Of a DNA stretch of 64,000 nucleotides, positions 18,694 to 28,045 are shown piece by piece. The translations under genes and the position numbers were made by a program. Numbering within the stretch: position 1 is the first letter of the stretch; each line of letters begins with the position of its first letter. The notes under the pieces were generated by a model, which had not been told where the DNA came from, ran no database searches, and worked only from the letters and a program-made list of their open reading frames with translations. The DNA comes from Ruminococcus sp. (GTDB lineage Bacteria > Bacillota > Clostridia > Oscillospirales > Acutalibacteraceae): positions 26,070 through 90,069 of the forward strand of contig JAFQRC010000006.1 in assembly GCA_017410265.1 (NCBI GenBank), given 5' to 3'.

Positions 18694-21600
18694 ATGAATA
18701 CATTTAAGGAAGTGTTTTCTCAGTACCTGAGCGCACCGATTTGTGACTCTGTTGCCGAGGGAAAAATTAAAGATATAAAAATAAATAAAGAAAAACGAAT
18801 ACTGGATGTGTACGCAACTTTTGATAAACTGGTTTCTGCTGAAGATATTTTTGTCACACAAAGACTTATCAAAACCTCGACTATGCAGTTTTCTGCTGTG
18901 TCAATTCACCCTGTTTTTGACTCATCTCTTTTTGATGTAGAGTATTTCAAAGAGCTTGTCGAGTTTCTGAAGGTTGAAACACCGAGCCTCAACGGTACAC
19001 TTAACGATGCTAAGCTATATAGAAAAGATAATGTTCTCACCGTAAAGCTTGCTCACGGTGGACTTTCACTGCTAATGGCTAAGAATTTCACTGTGTTGTT
19101 TCAGGATATTCTCAAGAGAATGTTCTCGCTGTCATTTGAGATTGATTACAGCGGAATGACCGAAATTGATGGAGATTCTGATGAGTACATCGAACAGATT
19201 AACAGCGTTCAGAAGAAAATAGATCGCAAAAAGCTCGAGGAGCTTTCACAGTTATACGAATTCGAAGAAAAAAGCGAAACAAATAGCGTGTCTACTCCTA
19301 AAATTATCGAAAAGCGTGTCGGAGAGTACGCTTTGCCTCAGATTATTCCCGAGTCTGTCCGCCCGCTTTACGGCAGAGTTACTAAAGGCAAAATAATTCC
19401 TATAGAGAAAATTGCCTACGATACCGGCAGAGCAACAATCTGGGGAGATATCTTCGCTCTTGAATGGAAGGAAACCAAATCAGGCGATAAGAATATTATC
19501 ACTTTTGATATAACCGATTACACCAGCTCAATCACCGTAAAGGTTTTTAATAACAAAAACGAGTGTAAAGTGCTCGAAAACCTCAAAAAAGGTTCAGCTA
19601 TCATTTGTAGCGGTGATGTAGAGTTTGATAAATACGCTGGTGAAATCGTTCTGAATGCTCGTTCGATTTCAACAGTTGATAAGGTTAAAGTGGGGGACAA
19701 CGCACCTAAAAAGCGTGTTGAGCTTCATCTGCATACTAATATGTCACAGATGGATGCTGTTACCGATGCGGGTATATTGGTTCGCAGAGCGTATGAATTT
19801 GGTCATCCTGCGATTGCTATCACCGACCATGGTGTGGCTCAGGCGTTTCCTGATGCTATGAATGCAGCTGAGGATATTAACCGTGATGAAAATAAAATCA
19901 AGGTTATCTATGGTGTTGAAGCATATTTTATGGATGACTTGGTAGAATCTGTTGATGGAAACAGTGAAGTTAACCTCGACGACACCTTCGTATGCTTTGA
20001 TATAGAAACGACAGGTCTTTCTGCTAAAACGGAGAAGATTACCGAAATCGGTGCAGTTAAAATCAGAAACGGCGAAGTTGTTGACACCTTCTCAACCTTT
20101 GTTAATCCACAAAAACCTATTCCACAGAGAATCGTTGAGCTGACAGGCATCACCGATGCAATGGTTAAAGATGCACCGTCGCAGAGCGATGCAGTCAGAG
20201 CATTTCTTGATTTCTGTGGTGAAAGTGTTTTGGTTGCTCATAATGCGCCTTTTGATACCTCGTTTATCAAGGTAGCGTGTAAGAATATGGGAGTTGAATA
20301 TACCTATACTTCTCTCGATACAGTTGCTATCTGCAGAGCTATTCTTCCGGATATCAAAAACTGCAAGCTCGATACAGTCGCTTCGTATTTGAGATTAGGG
20401 TCTTTTAATCACCACCGTGCAGTAGATGATGCACAAATTTTATCTAAAATCTTCTTAAGTCTATGCAACAGACTTAAAGATGATTATAATATTTTTGATG
20501 TTAAAGACATCAACACCAAAATCGCGGGAGGCGACTTCAAAAAGCTTCCTACATACCACCAGATAATTCTTGTGAAGAATAATACTGGACTTAAAAACCT
20601 GTATAGACTCATTTCGATGTCGCATCTGAATTACTTTTACCGCAGACCGCGTATTCCGAAGTCAGAACTTGTTAAGTACAGAGAGGGTCTGATTATCGGC
20701 TCAGCGTGTGAAGCAGGCGAGCTTTATCGTGCGATACTTGCTGGTAAACAGTGGGGTGAGCTCAAAGGGATCGCATCTTTCTATGATTACCTTGAGATTC
20801 AGCCTAACGGCAACAATGAGTTTATGCTCAGAAACGGCACTTTTTCAAGTGTTGCTGAGCTTGAAAAAATCAATCGCACTATCATTAAACTCGGCGACGA
20901 GCTTGGTATTCCTGTTGTTGCTACAGGTGATGTTCACTTTATGAACCCTCACGACAGCGACTACAGAAAGGTTCTTATGGCAGCTCAGGGTTTCTCTGAT
21001 GCTGATAATCAGGCACCGCTGTATTTCAGAACAACAGCTGAAATGCTCGAAGAATTCGCTTATCTCGGAGAAGAGCGGGCATATGAAGTAGTTGTCGAGA
21101 ATCCTAATAAAATTGCTGATTCCTGCGATTGGGTCAGACCGATTCCGAAAGGAAACTTCCCTCCGTTTATCGACGGAGCTGAAGAACAGCTTGTATCTAT
21201 CACATGGGAGAGAGCTAAAGCTAAATATGGTGATCCGCTTCCTGATATTGTTAAAGCCAGACTTGATAAAGAGCTCAATTCTATCACAACCTACGGTTTC
21301 TCTGTGCTTTATATGACAGCGCAGAAACTCGTTGCAAAGAGTGAAGAATACGGCTATCTTGTTGGTTCACGAGGCAGTGTAGGTTCATCTTTTGTAGCTA
21401 CGATGTCGGGTATTTCTGAGGTTAATCCTCTTTGTCCGCATTACATCTGTCCGAATTGTAAAAATTCCGAATTCATCACCGACGGAAGCTACGGCTCGGG
21501 TTTTGACCTGCCTGCTAAGAAATGCCCTGTCTGCGGTGCTGAATACGACCGCGACGGTCACGAAATTCCGTTTGAAACCTTCCTTGGCTTCAAGGGTGAT

Positions 21601-23037
21601 AAGGTTCCTGATATCGACCTTAATTTCAGTGGTGAGGTTCAGTCGCGTGTACACAGATACACTGAAGATTTGTTCGGTAAGGATAATGTCTTTAAAGCGG
21701 GAACTATCTCCACCGTTGCTGATAAAACCGCAATCGGCTTTGTAAAGAAATACTGTGAAGAACGCGGCAAAACGATGAACAAAGCTGAGATTAATCGTCT
21801 AGCTTCAGGTAGTACAGGTGCTAAGCGTACAACAGGTCAGCACCCGGGCGGTATGGTTGTTGTACCTCGTGGTATGGAGGTCTACGACTTCTGTCCTGTA
21901 CAGCATCCTGCTAATGATGTTAATTCTGACAACATCACTACACACTTTGATTTCCATTCTATTCACGATACTATATGTAAGCTTGACGAGCTCGGACACG
22001 ATGTTCCGACAATTTATTATTATCTTGAAGAGTTCACAGGTATTCCTGTTATGGAAGTTTCTATGAGTGACCCTGATGTTATGTCGCTGTTCACTTCAAC
22101 TGAAGCTTTGGGAGTAACTGCAGAAGATATTGATGCACAGACAGGTACATTTTCGATGCCTGAGTTAGGCACTCCTTTTGTGCGTCAGATGCTTGTTGAT
22201 GCTCAACCAAAGACCTTTACTGACCTTTTGCAGATTTCGGGTCTTTCACACGGAACCGATGTATGGATTGGTAACGCTGCCGACCTTATCAAAGACGGAA
22301 CCTGTACCATTTCCGAGGTTATCGGAACGCGTGACTCTATTATGACTTATCTGATGCACAAGGGACTTGACCCGAGTATGGCGTTCAAGATTATGGAGAT
22401 CGTTCGTAAAGGTAAAGCTACTAAACTTCTGACTCAGGAGCATATTGACGCTATGAAGGAACACGATGTTCCCCAGTGGTACATAGACTCCTGTATGAAA
22501 ATCAAGTATATGTTTCCTAAAGCACACGCGGCTGCATATATGATTGCGGCGCTCAGACTTGGCTGGTATAAGGTTCATAAACCACTTGAGTATTACGCAG
22601 CATATTTCACTGTTCGTAATGATAACTTTGACGGTGCTACTTTGATTAAAGGTAAGCAAGCCGTAAAAGATAAAATCCGCGATATTAACCTCAAAGGCTT
22701 TGACGCATCTGCAAAAGAGAAGCAGGAAGTTCCTAACCTCCAGATTATGAACGAAATGCTTTGTAGAGGAATCGAAGTTTTACCCGTTGATATCTACAAA
22801 TCCGACTCCAAACGTTTTCTTATTGAAGACGGAAAAATCCGATTGCCGTTTTGTTCGCTTTCGGGTATCGGTGAGGCTGCTGCGGAAAGCCTTTCTGAAG
22901 TCGGTAAAACTACTGAATATATGTCCGTTGAGGATATGATTCAGAAGACAAAGGTTAATAAGGCTGTCATCGAGATTCTCAAAGAATGCGGAAGTCTTGA
23001 GGGTATGCCTGAAAGCTCACAAATGTCGCTTTTTTAG
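18694..23037 (+). CDS. polC: DNA polymerase III PolC-type alpha subunit
   Basis: 1447 residues. The main replicative polymerase of Firmicutes, with built-in proofreading. Order: N-terminal domain; OB-fold (about 245-335); PHP part one (VELHLHTNMSQMDA, about 342); inserted DEDD exonuclease (CFDIETTGLSA about 434, HNAPFDTSF, HHRAVDDA); PHP part two; zinc-binding CPNC and CPVC pairs (about 912-950); and the palm motif VPDIDLNFSGE near 970. All key motifs are present. AAGG precedes the ATG 19 bp after ispG. Its neighbourhood (ispG, rseP, dxr) is a conserved one. Confidence 0.98.
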   Translation: MNTFKEVFSQYLSAPICDSVAEGKIKDIKINKEKRILDVYATFDKLVSAEDIFVTQRLIKTSTMQFSAVSIHPVFDSSLFDVEYFKELVEFLKVETPSLNGTLNDAKLYRKDNVLTVKLAHGGLSLLMAKNFTVLFQDILKRMFSLSFEIDYSGMTEIDGDSDEYIEQINSVQKKIDRKKLEELSQLYEFEEKSETNSVSTPKIIEKRVGEYALPQIIPESVRPLYGRVTKGKIIPIEKIAYDTGRATIWGDIFALEWKETKSGDKNIITFDITDYTSSITVKVFNNKNECKVLENLKKGSAIICSGDVEFDKYAGEIVLNARSISTVDKVKVGDNAPKKRVELHLHTNMSQMDAVTDAGILVRRAYEFGHPAIAITDHGVAQAFPDAMNAAEDINRDENKIKVIYGVEAYFMDDLVESVDGNSEVNLDDTFVCFDIETTGLSAKTEKITEIGAVKIRNGEVVDTFSTFVNPQKPIPQRIVELTGITDAMVKDAPSQSDAVRAFLDFCGESVLVAHNAPFDTSFIKVACKNMGVEYTYTSLDTVAICRAILPDIKNCKLDTVASYLRLGSFNHHRAVDDAQILSKIFLSLCNRLKDDYNIFDVKDINTKIAGGDFKKLPTYHQIILVKNNTGLKNLYRLISMSHLNYFYRRPRIPKSELVKYREGLIIGSACEAGELYRAILAGKQWGELKGIASFYDYLEIQPNGNNEFMLRNGTFSSVAELEKINRTIIKLGDELGIPVVATGDVHFMNPHDSDYRKVLMAAQGFSDADNQAPLYFRTTAEMLEEFAYLGEERAYEVVVENPNKIADSCDWVRPIPKGNFPPFIDGAEEQLVSITWERAKAKYGDPLPDIVKARLDKELNSITTYGFSVLYMTAQKLVAKSEEYGYLVGSRGSVGSSFVATMSGISEVNPLCPHYICPNCKNSEFITDGSYGSGFDLPAKKCPVCGAEYDRDGHEIPFETFLGFKGDKVPDIDLNFSGEVQSRVHRYTEDLFGKDNVFKAGTISTVADKTAIGFVKKYCEERGKTMNKAEINRLASGSTGAKRTTGQHPGGMVVVPRGMEVYDFCPVQHPANDVNSDNITTHFDFHSIHDTICKLDELGHDVPTIYYYLEEFTGIPVMEVSMSDPDVMSLFTSTEALGVTAEDIDAQTGTFSMPELGTPFVRQMLVDAQPKTFTDLLQISGLSHGTDVWIGNAADLIKDGTCTISEVIGTRDSIMTYLMHKGLDPSMAFKIMEIVRKGKATKLLTQEHIDAMKEHDVPQWYIDSCMKIKYMFPKAHAAAYMIAALRLGWYKVHKPLEYYAAYFTVRNDNFDGATLIKGKQAVKDKIRDINLKGFDASAKEKQEVPNLQIMNEMLCRGIEVLPVDIYKSDSKRFLIEDGKIRLPFCSLSGIGEAAAESLSEVGKTTEYMSVEDMIQKTKVNKAVIEILKECGSLEGMPESSQMSLF

Positions 23038-23052
23038 TAAGGATGTGATAAA

Positions 23053-24318
23053 TTGAAAAAGAAATTTAGCTACCTGAAAGTATTCTGGCTGATTACTTAC
23101 ACCTTGATTGTTGCATTTCTGCTGATTAACATTAAGCAGGTAGGAACTACTCTTAGCAACATATTCAGCGTGTTTATGCCGTTTATTTACGGCTTTATCT
23201 TAGCCTATATTCTGAGCTTTCCGTATAACTTCTTTTACGACAGGTGTTTTAAGAAGATTGGTACAAAGAGAAAGAAACTTTTCAGACTCAAGAAACCGCT
23301 TGCATTACTGATTTCTTATCTGTTATGCTTTGGTGTTGTCGGTTTGTTAGTTGGCTTTTTGATTCCTGAATTATCAAAGAGTATCGCACGACTCATTGAT
23401 GACATACCGATATATGCTCAGTCGATTCAGAAATGGTTTGATAGTCTTGTAATATTTGTAAGGGAGCAATTTGGCTACGACCTCTATGATGAGAATACAT
23501 ATAACGAAATCGTTAATTTTCTTACCGGCAAAGATGCACAGGATGTATTTAAGAACTTTATTTCTGATGCGTTTCCTGCAGCTCTCAATTTTGGTAAGGT
23601 CTTCACAACCGGTCTTTATAACTGGATTATCGGTATTGTTGTTTCGATTTATATGCTTTCTTCAAAAGAGAAGCTTTGTCGTCAGGCGAGAGCTGTTGTG
23701 GTAGCTTATCTGCCTATTAAAACCAGCAGAAGAGTTCTACAGATTACTGACCTTTCTAACAAAAAATGCGGTAAATTTATCATCGGAAAAATAATCGATT
23801 CACTTATTATCGGTTTGATATGCTTTATCGGTTTGAGTATATTTAAGTTTGATTACGCTCTGCTGATTTCTGTTATTGTTGGCGTGACTAATGTAATTCC
23901 GTTTTTTGGTCCGTTTATCGGTGCTATTCCATGTGCGTTCCTGCTTTTACTCATCGACCCGCTTCAGTCGTTCTGGTTTGTTGTTTTTGTTATAATATTA
24001 CAGCAGTTTGATGGTAATATCCTGGGACCTAAGATTTTGGGAGAAACCGTCGGTATTTCCGGTTTCTGGATTCTGTTCTCGGTTATCGTGGGCGGAGGTT
24101 TGTTCGGTTTGCCGGGCATGCTGCTTGGTGTTCCTGTATTTGCAGTGATATACACGCTTATTGATGACGGAGTCACGAAACGGCTCAAAGAAAAAAGCTC
24201 ATCAAGTAAAATTAACGAACTTTCAGCTGAGCTTGATGCTTTAGATGATGGTATTTCAAAACAAGGTAGTATTTCTGAATCTGAAATAAATAAAGATGGT
24301 TCAGATGAAAATAATTAA
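23053..24318 (+). CDS. AI-2E family transporter (PF01594) membrane protein
   Basis: 421 residues with about eight membrane helices and the family pattern GIVVSIYMLSSKEK, GVTNVIPFFGPFIGAIPCAF and the C-terminal LLGVPVFAVIYTLIDD. Members export autoinducer-2 or act as ion/proton antiporters; the substrate cannot be told from sequence. The start is a TTG at 23053 after an AAGGATG ribosome site, 15 bp behind polC, so it is probably in the same transcript. The C-terminal ~45 residues are polar and Ser/Asp-rich. Confidence 0.85.
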   Translation: MKKKFSYLKVFWLITYTLIVAFLLINIKQVGTTLSNIFSVFMPFIYGFILAYILSFPYNFFYDRCFKKIGTKRKKLFRLKKPLALLISYLLCFGVVGLLVGFLIPELSKSIARLIDDIPIYAQSIQKWFDSLVIFVREQFGYDLYDENTYNEIVNFLTGKDAQDVFKNFISDAFPAALNFGKVFTTGLYNWIIGIVVSIYMLSSKEKLCRQARAVVVAYLPIKTSRRVLQITDLSNKKCGKFIIGKIIDSLIIGLICFIGLSIFKFDYALLISVIVGVTNVIPFFGPFIGAIPCAFLLLLIDPLQSFWFVVFVIILQQFDGNILGPKILGETVGISGFWILFSVIVGGGLFGLPGMLLGVPVFAVIYTLIDDGVTKRLKEKSSSSKINELSAELDALDDGISKQGSISESEINKDGSDENN

Positions 24319-24339
24319 TTAACCTTAGGAGGTACAAAG

Positions 24340-27300
24340 ATGTTTACAAGAAGAATTTTAAGCATGGTATTATGCATTCTGATGTTGGTGTCTTTAGTTG
24401 TTGTTCCTGCTACTGTTGTCAGCGCTGCTGAAGCTGACAATGTAAAAGGCTACAACCTTCCGGCTGATGTTCATGACGGTAATATCCTTCATGCATTCAA
24501 CTGGAAACTAAAGGAAGTCACTCAGTACGCTGAGGAAATCGCTGCTGCTGGATATACAGCTGTTCAGATTTCTCCTATTCAGCTTACAAAGGACACAACA
24601 AACGATGGTGCATACGCAAACGACTGGTGGTGCTTCTATCAGCCTAGAGATCTTGCTATCGGCAACGAGCTCGGTGATGAAGAAGACCTTAAAGAGATGT
24701 GTGACACACTTGACGATTACGGTATCAAGGTTGTTTGTGATGTAGTTGCTAACCATGTACAAAACTGTACAAATAAAGCAGAAGCTGCTCTCATCAACCC
24801 TACACTCAAGAGTTATCTGAGAAACACATCAGGTACTGTTTTAAAGCCTTATGTTGATACAACCAGAGCAGGTCATACTACTACTGACCTTAACTCTCAG
24901 CTTCCTGACCTTGATACAAGCAACAAGGATTATCAGAACTATCTTATCAATTACCTCAACACTCTCGCTGATTGTGGTGTAGATGGTTTCCGTTTTGATG
25001 CTGCTAAGCACATTGAAACTCCGGATGATGGTGCAGTAGCTTCTGATTTCTGGCCAACAATCACAGGCGCTATTTTAAAGAAGAATCCTGATGCATTTAT
25101 TTACGGTGAAGTTTTAGGACTTAACGGATTACTGCCTATTACAGCTTATACAAAGTATATCGATGTTACTGACTTTGCTTATGGTACAGTAGTTCGTAAC
25201 GCTCTCAAATCAAAGAAAGCTTCTAACAGCCTTGCAAACTACGGTTACACCGGCTCGCAGAAAGCTGATAATGTGCTTTGGCTTGAATCTCACGATACAT
25301 TTACTACAAACCCTGCAAATGCTGATTCATCTAACTTCTTATCAATTGATCAGCAGATTGTTGGTTGGGCTGTTGTAGGTGCTCGTAAGGATGCCCCTGC
25401 TCTTTATCTTGTCCGTACTAATTGTGCTGAGCTTGATGTTAACCCTACACTTGTATCAATCAAGTACGACGAGCTTATCGGTGCTCCGGGTGCCGCAGAT
25501 ACTTGGAAAAATCCTGCTGTTGTAGCTGTTAACCAGTTCAAAAATGAGTTTGTAGGTCAGTCAGAAACTGTTACTGCAAACGGTAGCCTTTACTTTGTAC
25601 AGCGTGGCACAACAGGTATGGTTATTGCTAACCTTGCTACAGGCTCTGCAAAAGTTTCTCAGGCTTGTACTATGGCAAACGGTACATATGTTGACCAGGT
25701 TACAGGAAACAAGTTCACTGTATCAGGCGGTACTATCACAGGTAATGTAGGTGACAGCGGTGTTGCTGTTGTTTACAACGCAAAGAAACTCCCTCCAACA
25801 GCTACAGTTAAGCTTAACTCAACTGTTTTAGGTGCAGATACATTAAACGGATACACAACAGAAACTGCAAACCTCACAATCACTCTTAACAACGCTACTA
25901 GTGGTAAAGTTAAGATTTCTAACCTTGCTGAGGTTACATTTACAGATGAGCAGTTTGTAACACTAAATGATTCTATCGATTATGGCGATGGTATCAATGT
26001 TACAGTTACTGCTACAAACGGAACACAGACTACTGTTAATACATACAAGGTATATAAGAAGGACGCTAACGAAACAAAACGCGTGTACTTCGACAACACA
26101 GTTACACAGTGGGATAAGGTTCATGTTTACTGTAAGGCAGGAGAGAGCAGAACAACCGAACTTGTTGACTTCCCGGGTTATGCTATGACTCAGGATGCAA
26201 CTAATGAGAATCTCTACTACTACGATGTTCCTGCTAACACAAACTATGTGAAGTTCTCTGAGGGCAAGGTTGCTGCTCATATCGGACACACTGTGTCTGT
26301 ATGTGGCGGATACTGCGGTCGTACAATGCCTCCAACTGTAATTTACTACGGCACAGCAAATTCTGCTGCTAACCGTGAGTCAGGTGGCTATAAGCTTACA
26401 GGTTCAATGATTTTCGAAAAACTCGAGTGGAAAGACTATGGTGAGTATCCTGTAGCTACACTTTCAAACTCTGATATCGAATATCCATCTGATAAACCAA
26501 CAGAACCATCTACTGAGGAACCAACCTATGCTCCTGGTACACTTCTTTTAGGTGACGCTGATCTCGATGGAAAGATTTTAGTATACGACGCTACAGCTGT
26601 TCAGAGAAATGTTGCTAAGTTAACATCATTTACATCAGACGCTACACTTTGCGCAAATGTAGATAAAGATGATGCTATCTCGGTTATGGATGCTACAGCT
26701 ATCCAGAGATATGTAGCTAAACTCCCATCAAATGAAGGAATTGGAGAGCCTGTTGTTGATGATGGAGATGATGATCCTGTAGAGCCTGTTGAAACAGTAA
26801 CTATTACTCTCAATGATACTGATGCATTTGAAAATGGTGAGATATACGCATTCTGTTTTGATGGTGCTGGTTCTACAAACGCTGAGTGGCCTGGTCAGAA
26901 GATGACAAAGAGCGGTAACACATATACTCTTGAAGTTGATGCAGCACTCACAAAGGTTAAGTTTGTTGGCGTATACAGCGAAGTTACTGAAACAACAACC
27001 CCTGATACTATCGAAACTATCGAGTTTGATATTAAAGAAACTCCTTACACACTCGAGAGTATGACTATTACTTGTAATGAAAAATGGTCTGTAGCTTGTA
27101 TCCACCTCTGGAATACAGATACAGTAAACCCGGTTACTACAACATGGCCTGGTATTAAGATGAGCGGAAAATCAGGTAACTTTACATTCAAGATTCCTGT
27201 AGATTCAGCCTACACACAGTATAAGTTTAATAACAATAACGCAGGTCAGGAAAGTAATACATACTATCTTGTAGAGCCTGAAACAACAGCTGTTTATTTC

Positions 27301-27591
27301 ACTAACATCTATAAATGGAAGGCTGTATATGCTCACTGCTGGCCAACAGGTGGTGGCGGTACAGCTTGGCCTGGACTTGAGATGACTTTGGTTGAAACAA
27401 ATGCTCAGGGTCAGGATGTATACAAGATCGACCTTCCTGTTAATGCCTATAACAATATTATTTTTAATAACAAGGGTGGCGGCATACAGACTGAAACAAT
27501 TCCGCTTACCGGTGTTCCTAATGAAGGTTTCTATCCGCTGTCAGGTACCGGTCAGGGTATTAAGTGTGGCACTTACATCTACGGCGAGTAA
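24340..27591 (+). CDS. Secreted GH13 alpha-amylase with internal dockerin and starch-binding-like modules
   Basis: 1083 residues. Signal peptide to about residue 30. The GH13 catalytic domain (about 45-460) has all four regions: DVVANHV (about 134-140), GFRFDAAKH (nucleophile Asp near 218), IYGEVLG (acid Glu near 257) and ESHDT (about 317). A CBM26-like module lies at about 577-660. A Pro/Thr/Glu linker leads to a type I dockerin (738-797) with two calcium repeats (GDADLDGKILVYDATAVQR and VDKDDAISVMDATAIQR). Two or three further CBM25/26-like modules follow, with repeated WPG motifs. Dockerins dock enzymes to scaffoldins, which fits an amylosome for resistant starch. AGGAGG precedes the ATG, only 21 bp after the transporter gene. 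Confidence 0.93.
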   Translation: MFTRRILSMVLCILMLVSLVVVPATVVSAAEADNVKGYNLPADVHDGNILHAFNWKLKEVTQYAEEIAAAGYTAVQISPIQLTKDTTNDGAYANDWWCFYQPRDLAIGNELGDEEDLKEMCDTLDDYGIKVVCDVVANHVQNCTNKAEAALINPTLKSYLRNTSGTVLKPYVDTTRAGHTTTDLNSQLPDLDTSNKDYQNYLINYLNTLADCGVDGFRFDAAKHIETPDDGAVASDFWPTITGAILKKNPDAFIYGEVLGLNGLLPITAYTKYIDVTDFAYGTVVRNALKSKKASNSLANYGYTGSQKADNVLWLESHDTFTTNPANADSSNFLSIDQQIVGWAVVGARKDAPALYLVRTNCAELDVNPTLVSIKYDELIGAPGAADTWKNPAVVAVNQFKNEFVGQSETVTANGSLYFVQRGTTGMVIANLATGSAKVSQACTMANGTYVDQVTGNKFTVSGGTITGNVGDSGVAVVYNAKKLPPTATVKLNSTVLGADTLNGYTTETANLTITLNNATSGKVKISNLAEVTFTDEQFVTLNDSIDYGDGINVTVTATNGTQTTVNTYKVYKKDANETKRVYFDNTVTQWDKVHVYCKAGESRTTELVDFPGYAMTQDATNENLYYYDVPANTNYVKFSEGKVAAHIGHTVSVCGGYCGRTMPPTVIYYGTANSAANRESGGYKLTGSMIFEKLEWKDYGEYPVATLSNSDIEYPSDKPTEPSTEEPTYAPGTLLLGDADLDGKILVYDATAVQRNVAKLTSFTSDATLCANVDKDDAISVMDATAIQRYVAKLPSNEGIGEPVVDDGDDDPVEPVETVTITLNDTDAFENGEIYAFCFDGAGSTNAEWPGQKMTKSGNTYTLEVDAALTKVKFVGVYSEVTETTTPDTIETIEFDIKETPYTLESMTITCNEKWSVACIHLWNTDTVNPVTTTWPGIKMSGKSGNFTFKIPVDSAYTQYKFNNNNAGQESNTYYLVEPETTAVYFTNIYKWKAVYAHCWPTGGGGTAWPGLEMTLVETNAQGQDVYKIDLPVNAYNNIIFNNKGGGIQTETIPLTGVPNEGFYPLSGTGQGIKCGTYIYGE

Positions 27592-27608
27592 TATTATTTC
27601 ATAAATTA

Positions 27609-27636
27609 AAACCCCGACTTCGGTCGGGGTTTTTCT
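27609..27636 (+). terminator. Rho-independent terminator after the amylase gene
   Basis: AAACCCCGAC and GTCGGGGTTT form a 10-bp stem with a TTCG tetraloop, followed by T's. Confidence 0.95.
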
Positions 27637-27637
27637 A

Positions 27638-27668
27638 TACAAAAATCCCCTTCCGAAAATGGAAGGGG
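27638..27668 (-). terminator. Terminator of the HPr-like gene (minus strand)
   Basis: CCCCTTCC (27647-27654) pairs with GGAAGGGG (27661-27668). On the minus strand the stem is followed by ATTTTTG. It lies back to back with the amylase terminator. Confidence 0.85.
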
Positions 27669-27701
27669 TAACAGTTGACTTTTATTCTAAATAAAAATAT
27701 A

Positions 27702-27932
27702 CTATATAGCGTACTGCTCAATGATTTCAGTAAGCTCGTCGGTTACATTTCCGTTTAGTACAACCTCGATGGGTTTTGTAATATCAAGAGAGATAATTCC
27801 GATGATAGAATGACCATCAATACTGTAGTCACCACTGTTTAATATAACATCAGCGTCCATGAATCCACTCATTTTGTCAACGAATTCTCTGGCAGTATCT
27901 ATATCTTTAATCATAATTGTGCTTTTATACAT
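27702..27932 (-). CDS. HPr-like protein lacking the phosphorylatable histidine
   Basis: 76 residues, the length of HPr. The fold pattern matches: an N-terminal strand, helix, and the SIIGIISLDI segment with a Ser at the place of HPr Ser46. Where HPr has the HARPA motif with His15, this protein reads TAREF, so it cannot carry phosphate for PTS sugar uptake in the usual way. Such His-less HPr relatives (Crh is one) act as regulators. GGAGG precedes the start; it has its own terminator. Function unknown. Confidence 0.7.
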   Translation of the reverse strand: MYKSTIMIKDIDTAREFVDKMSGFMDADVILNSGDYSIDGHSIIGIISLDITKPIEVVLNGNVTDELTEIIEQYAI

Positions 27933-28045
27933 ATTAGTGACCTCCGCAATTAGAATATTATGTCGGAATATGTATATATTAGCACTTTATGTTGTGTTTT
28001 TCAATGTTATTTTTGCTGAAAATTAGTATATTTTGAGGTGTAATT

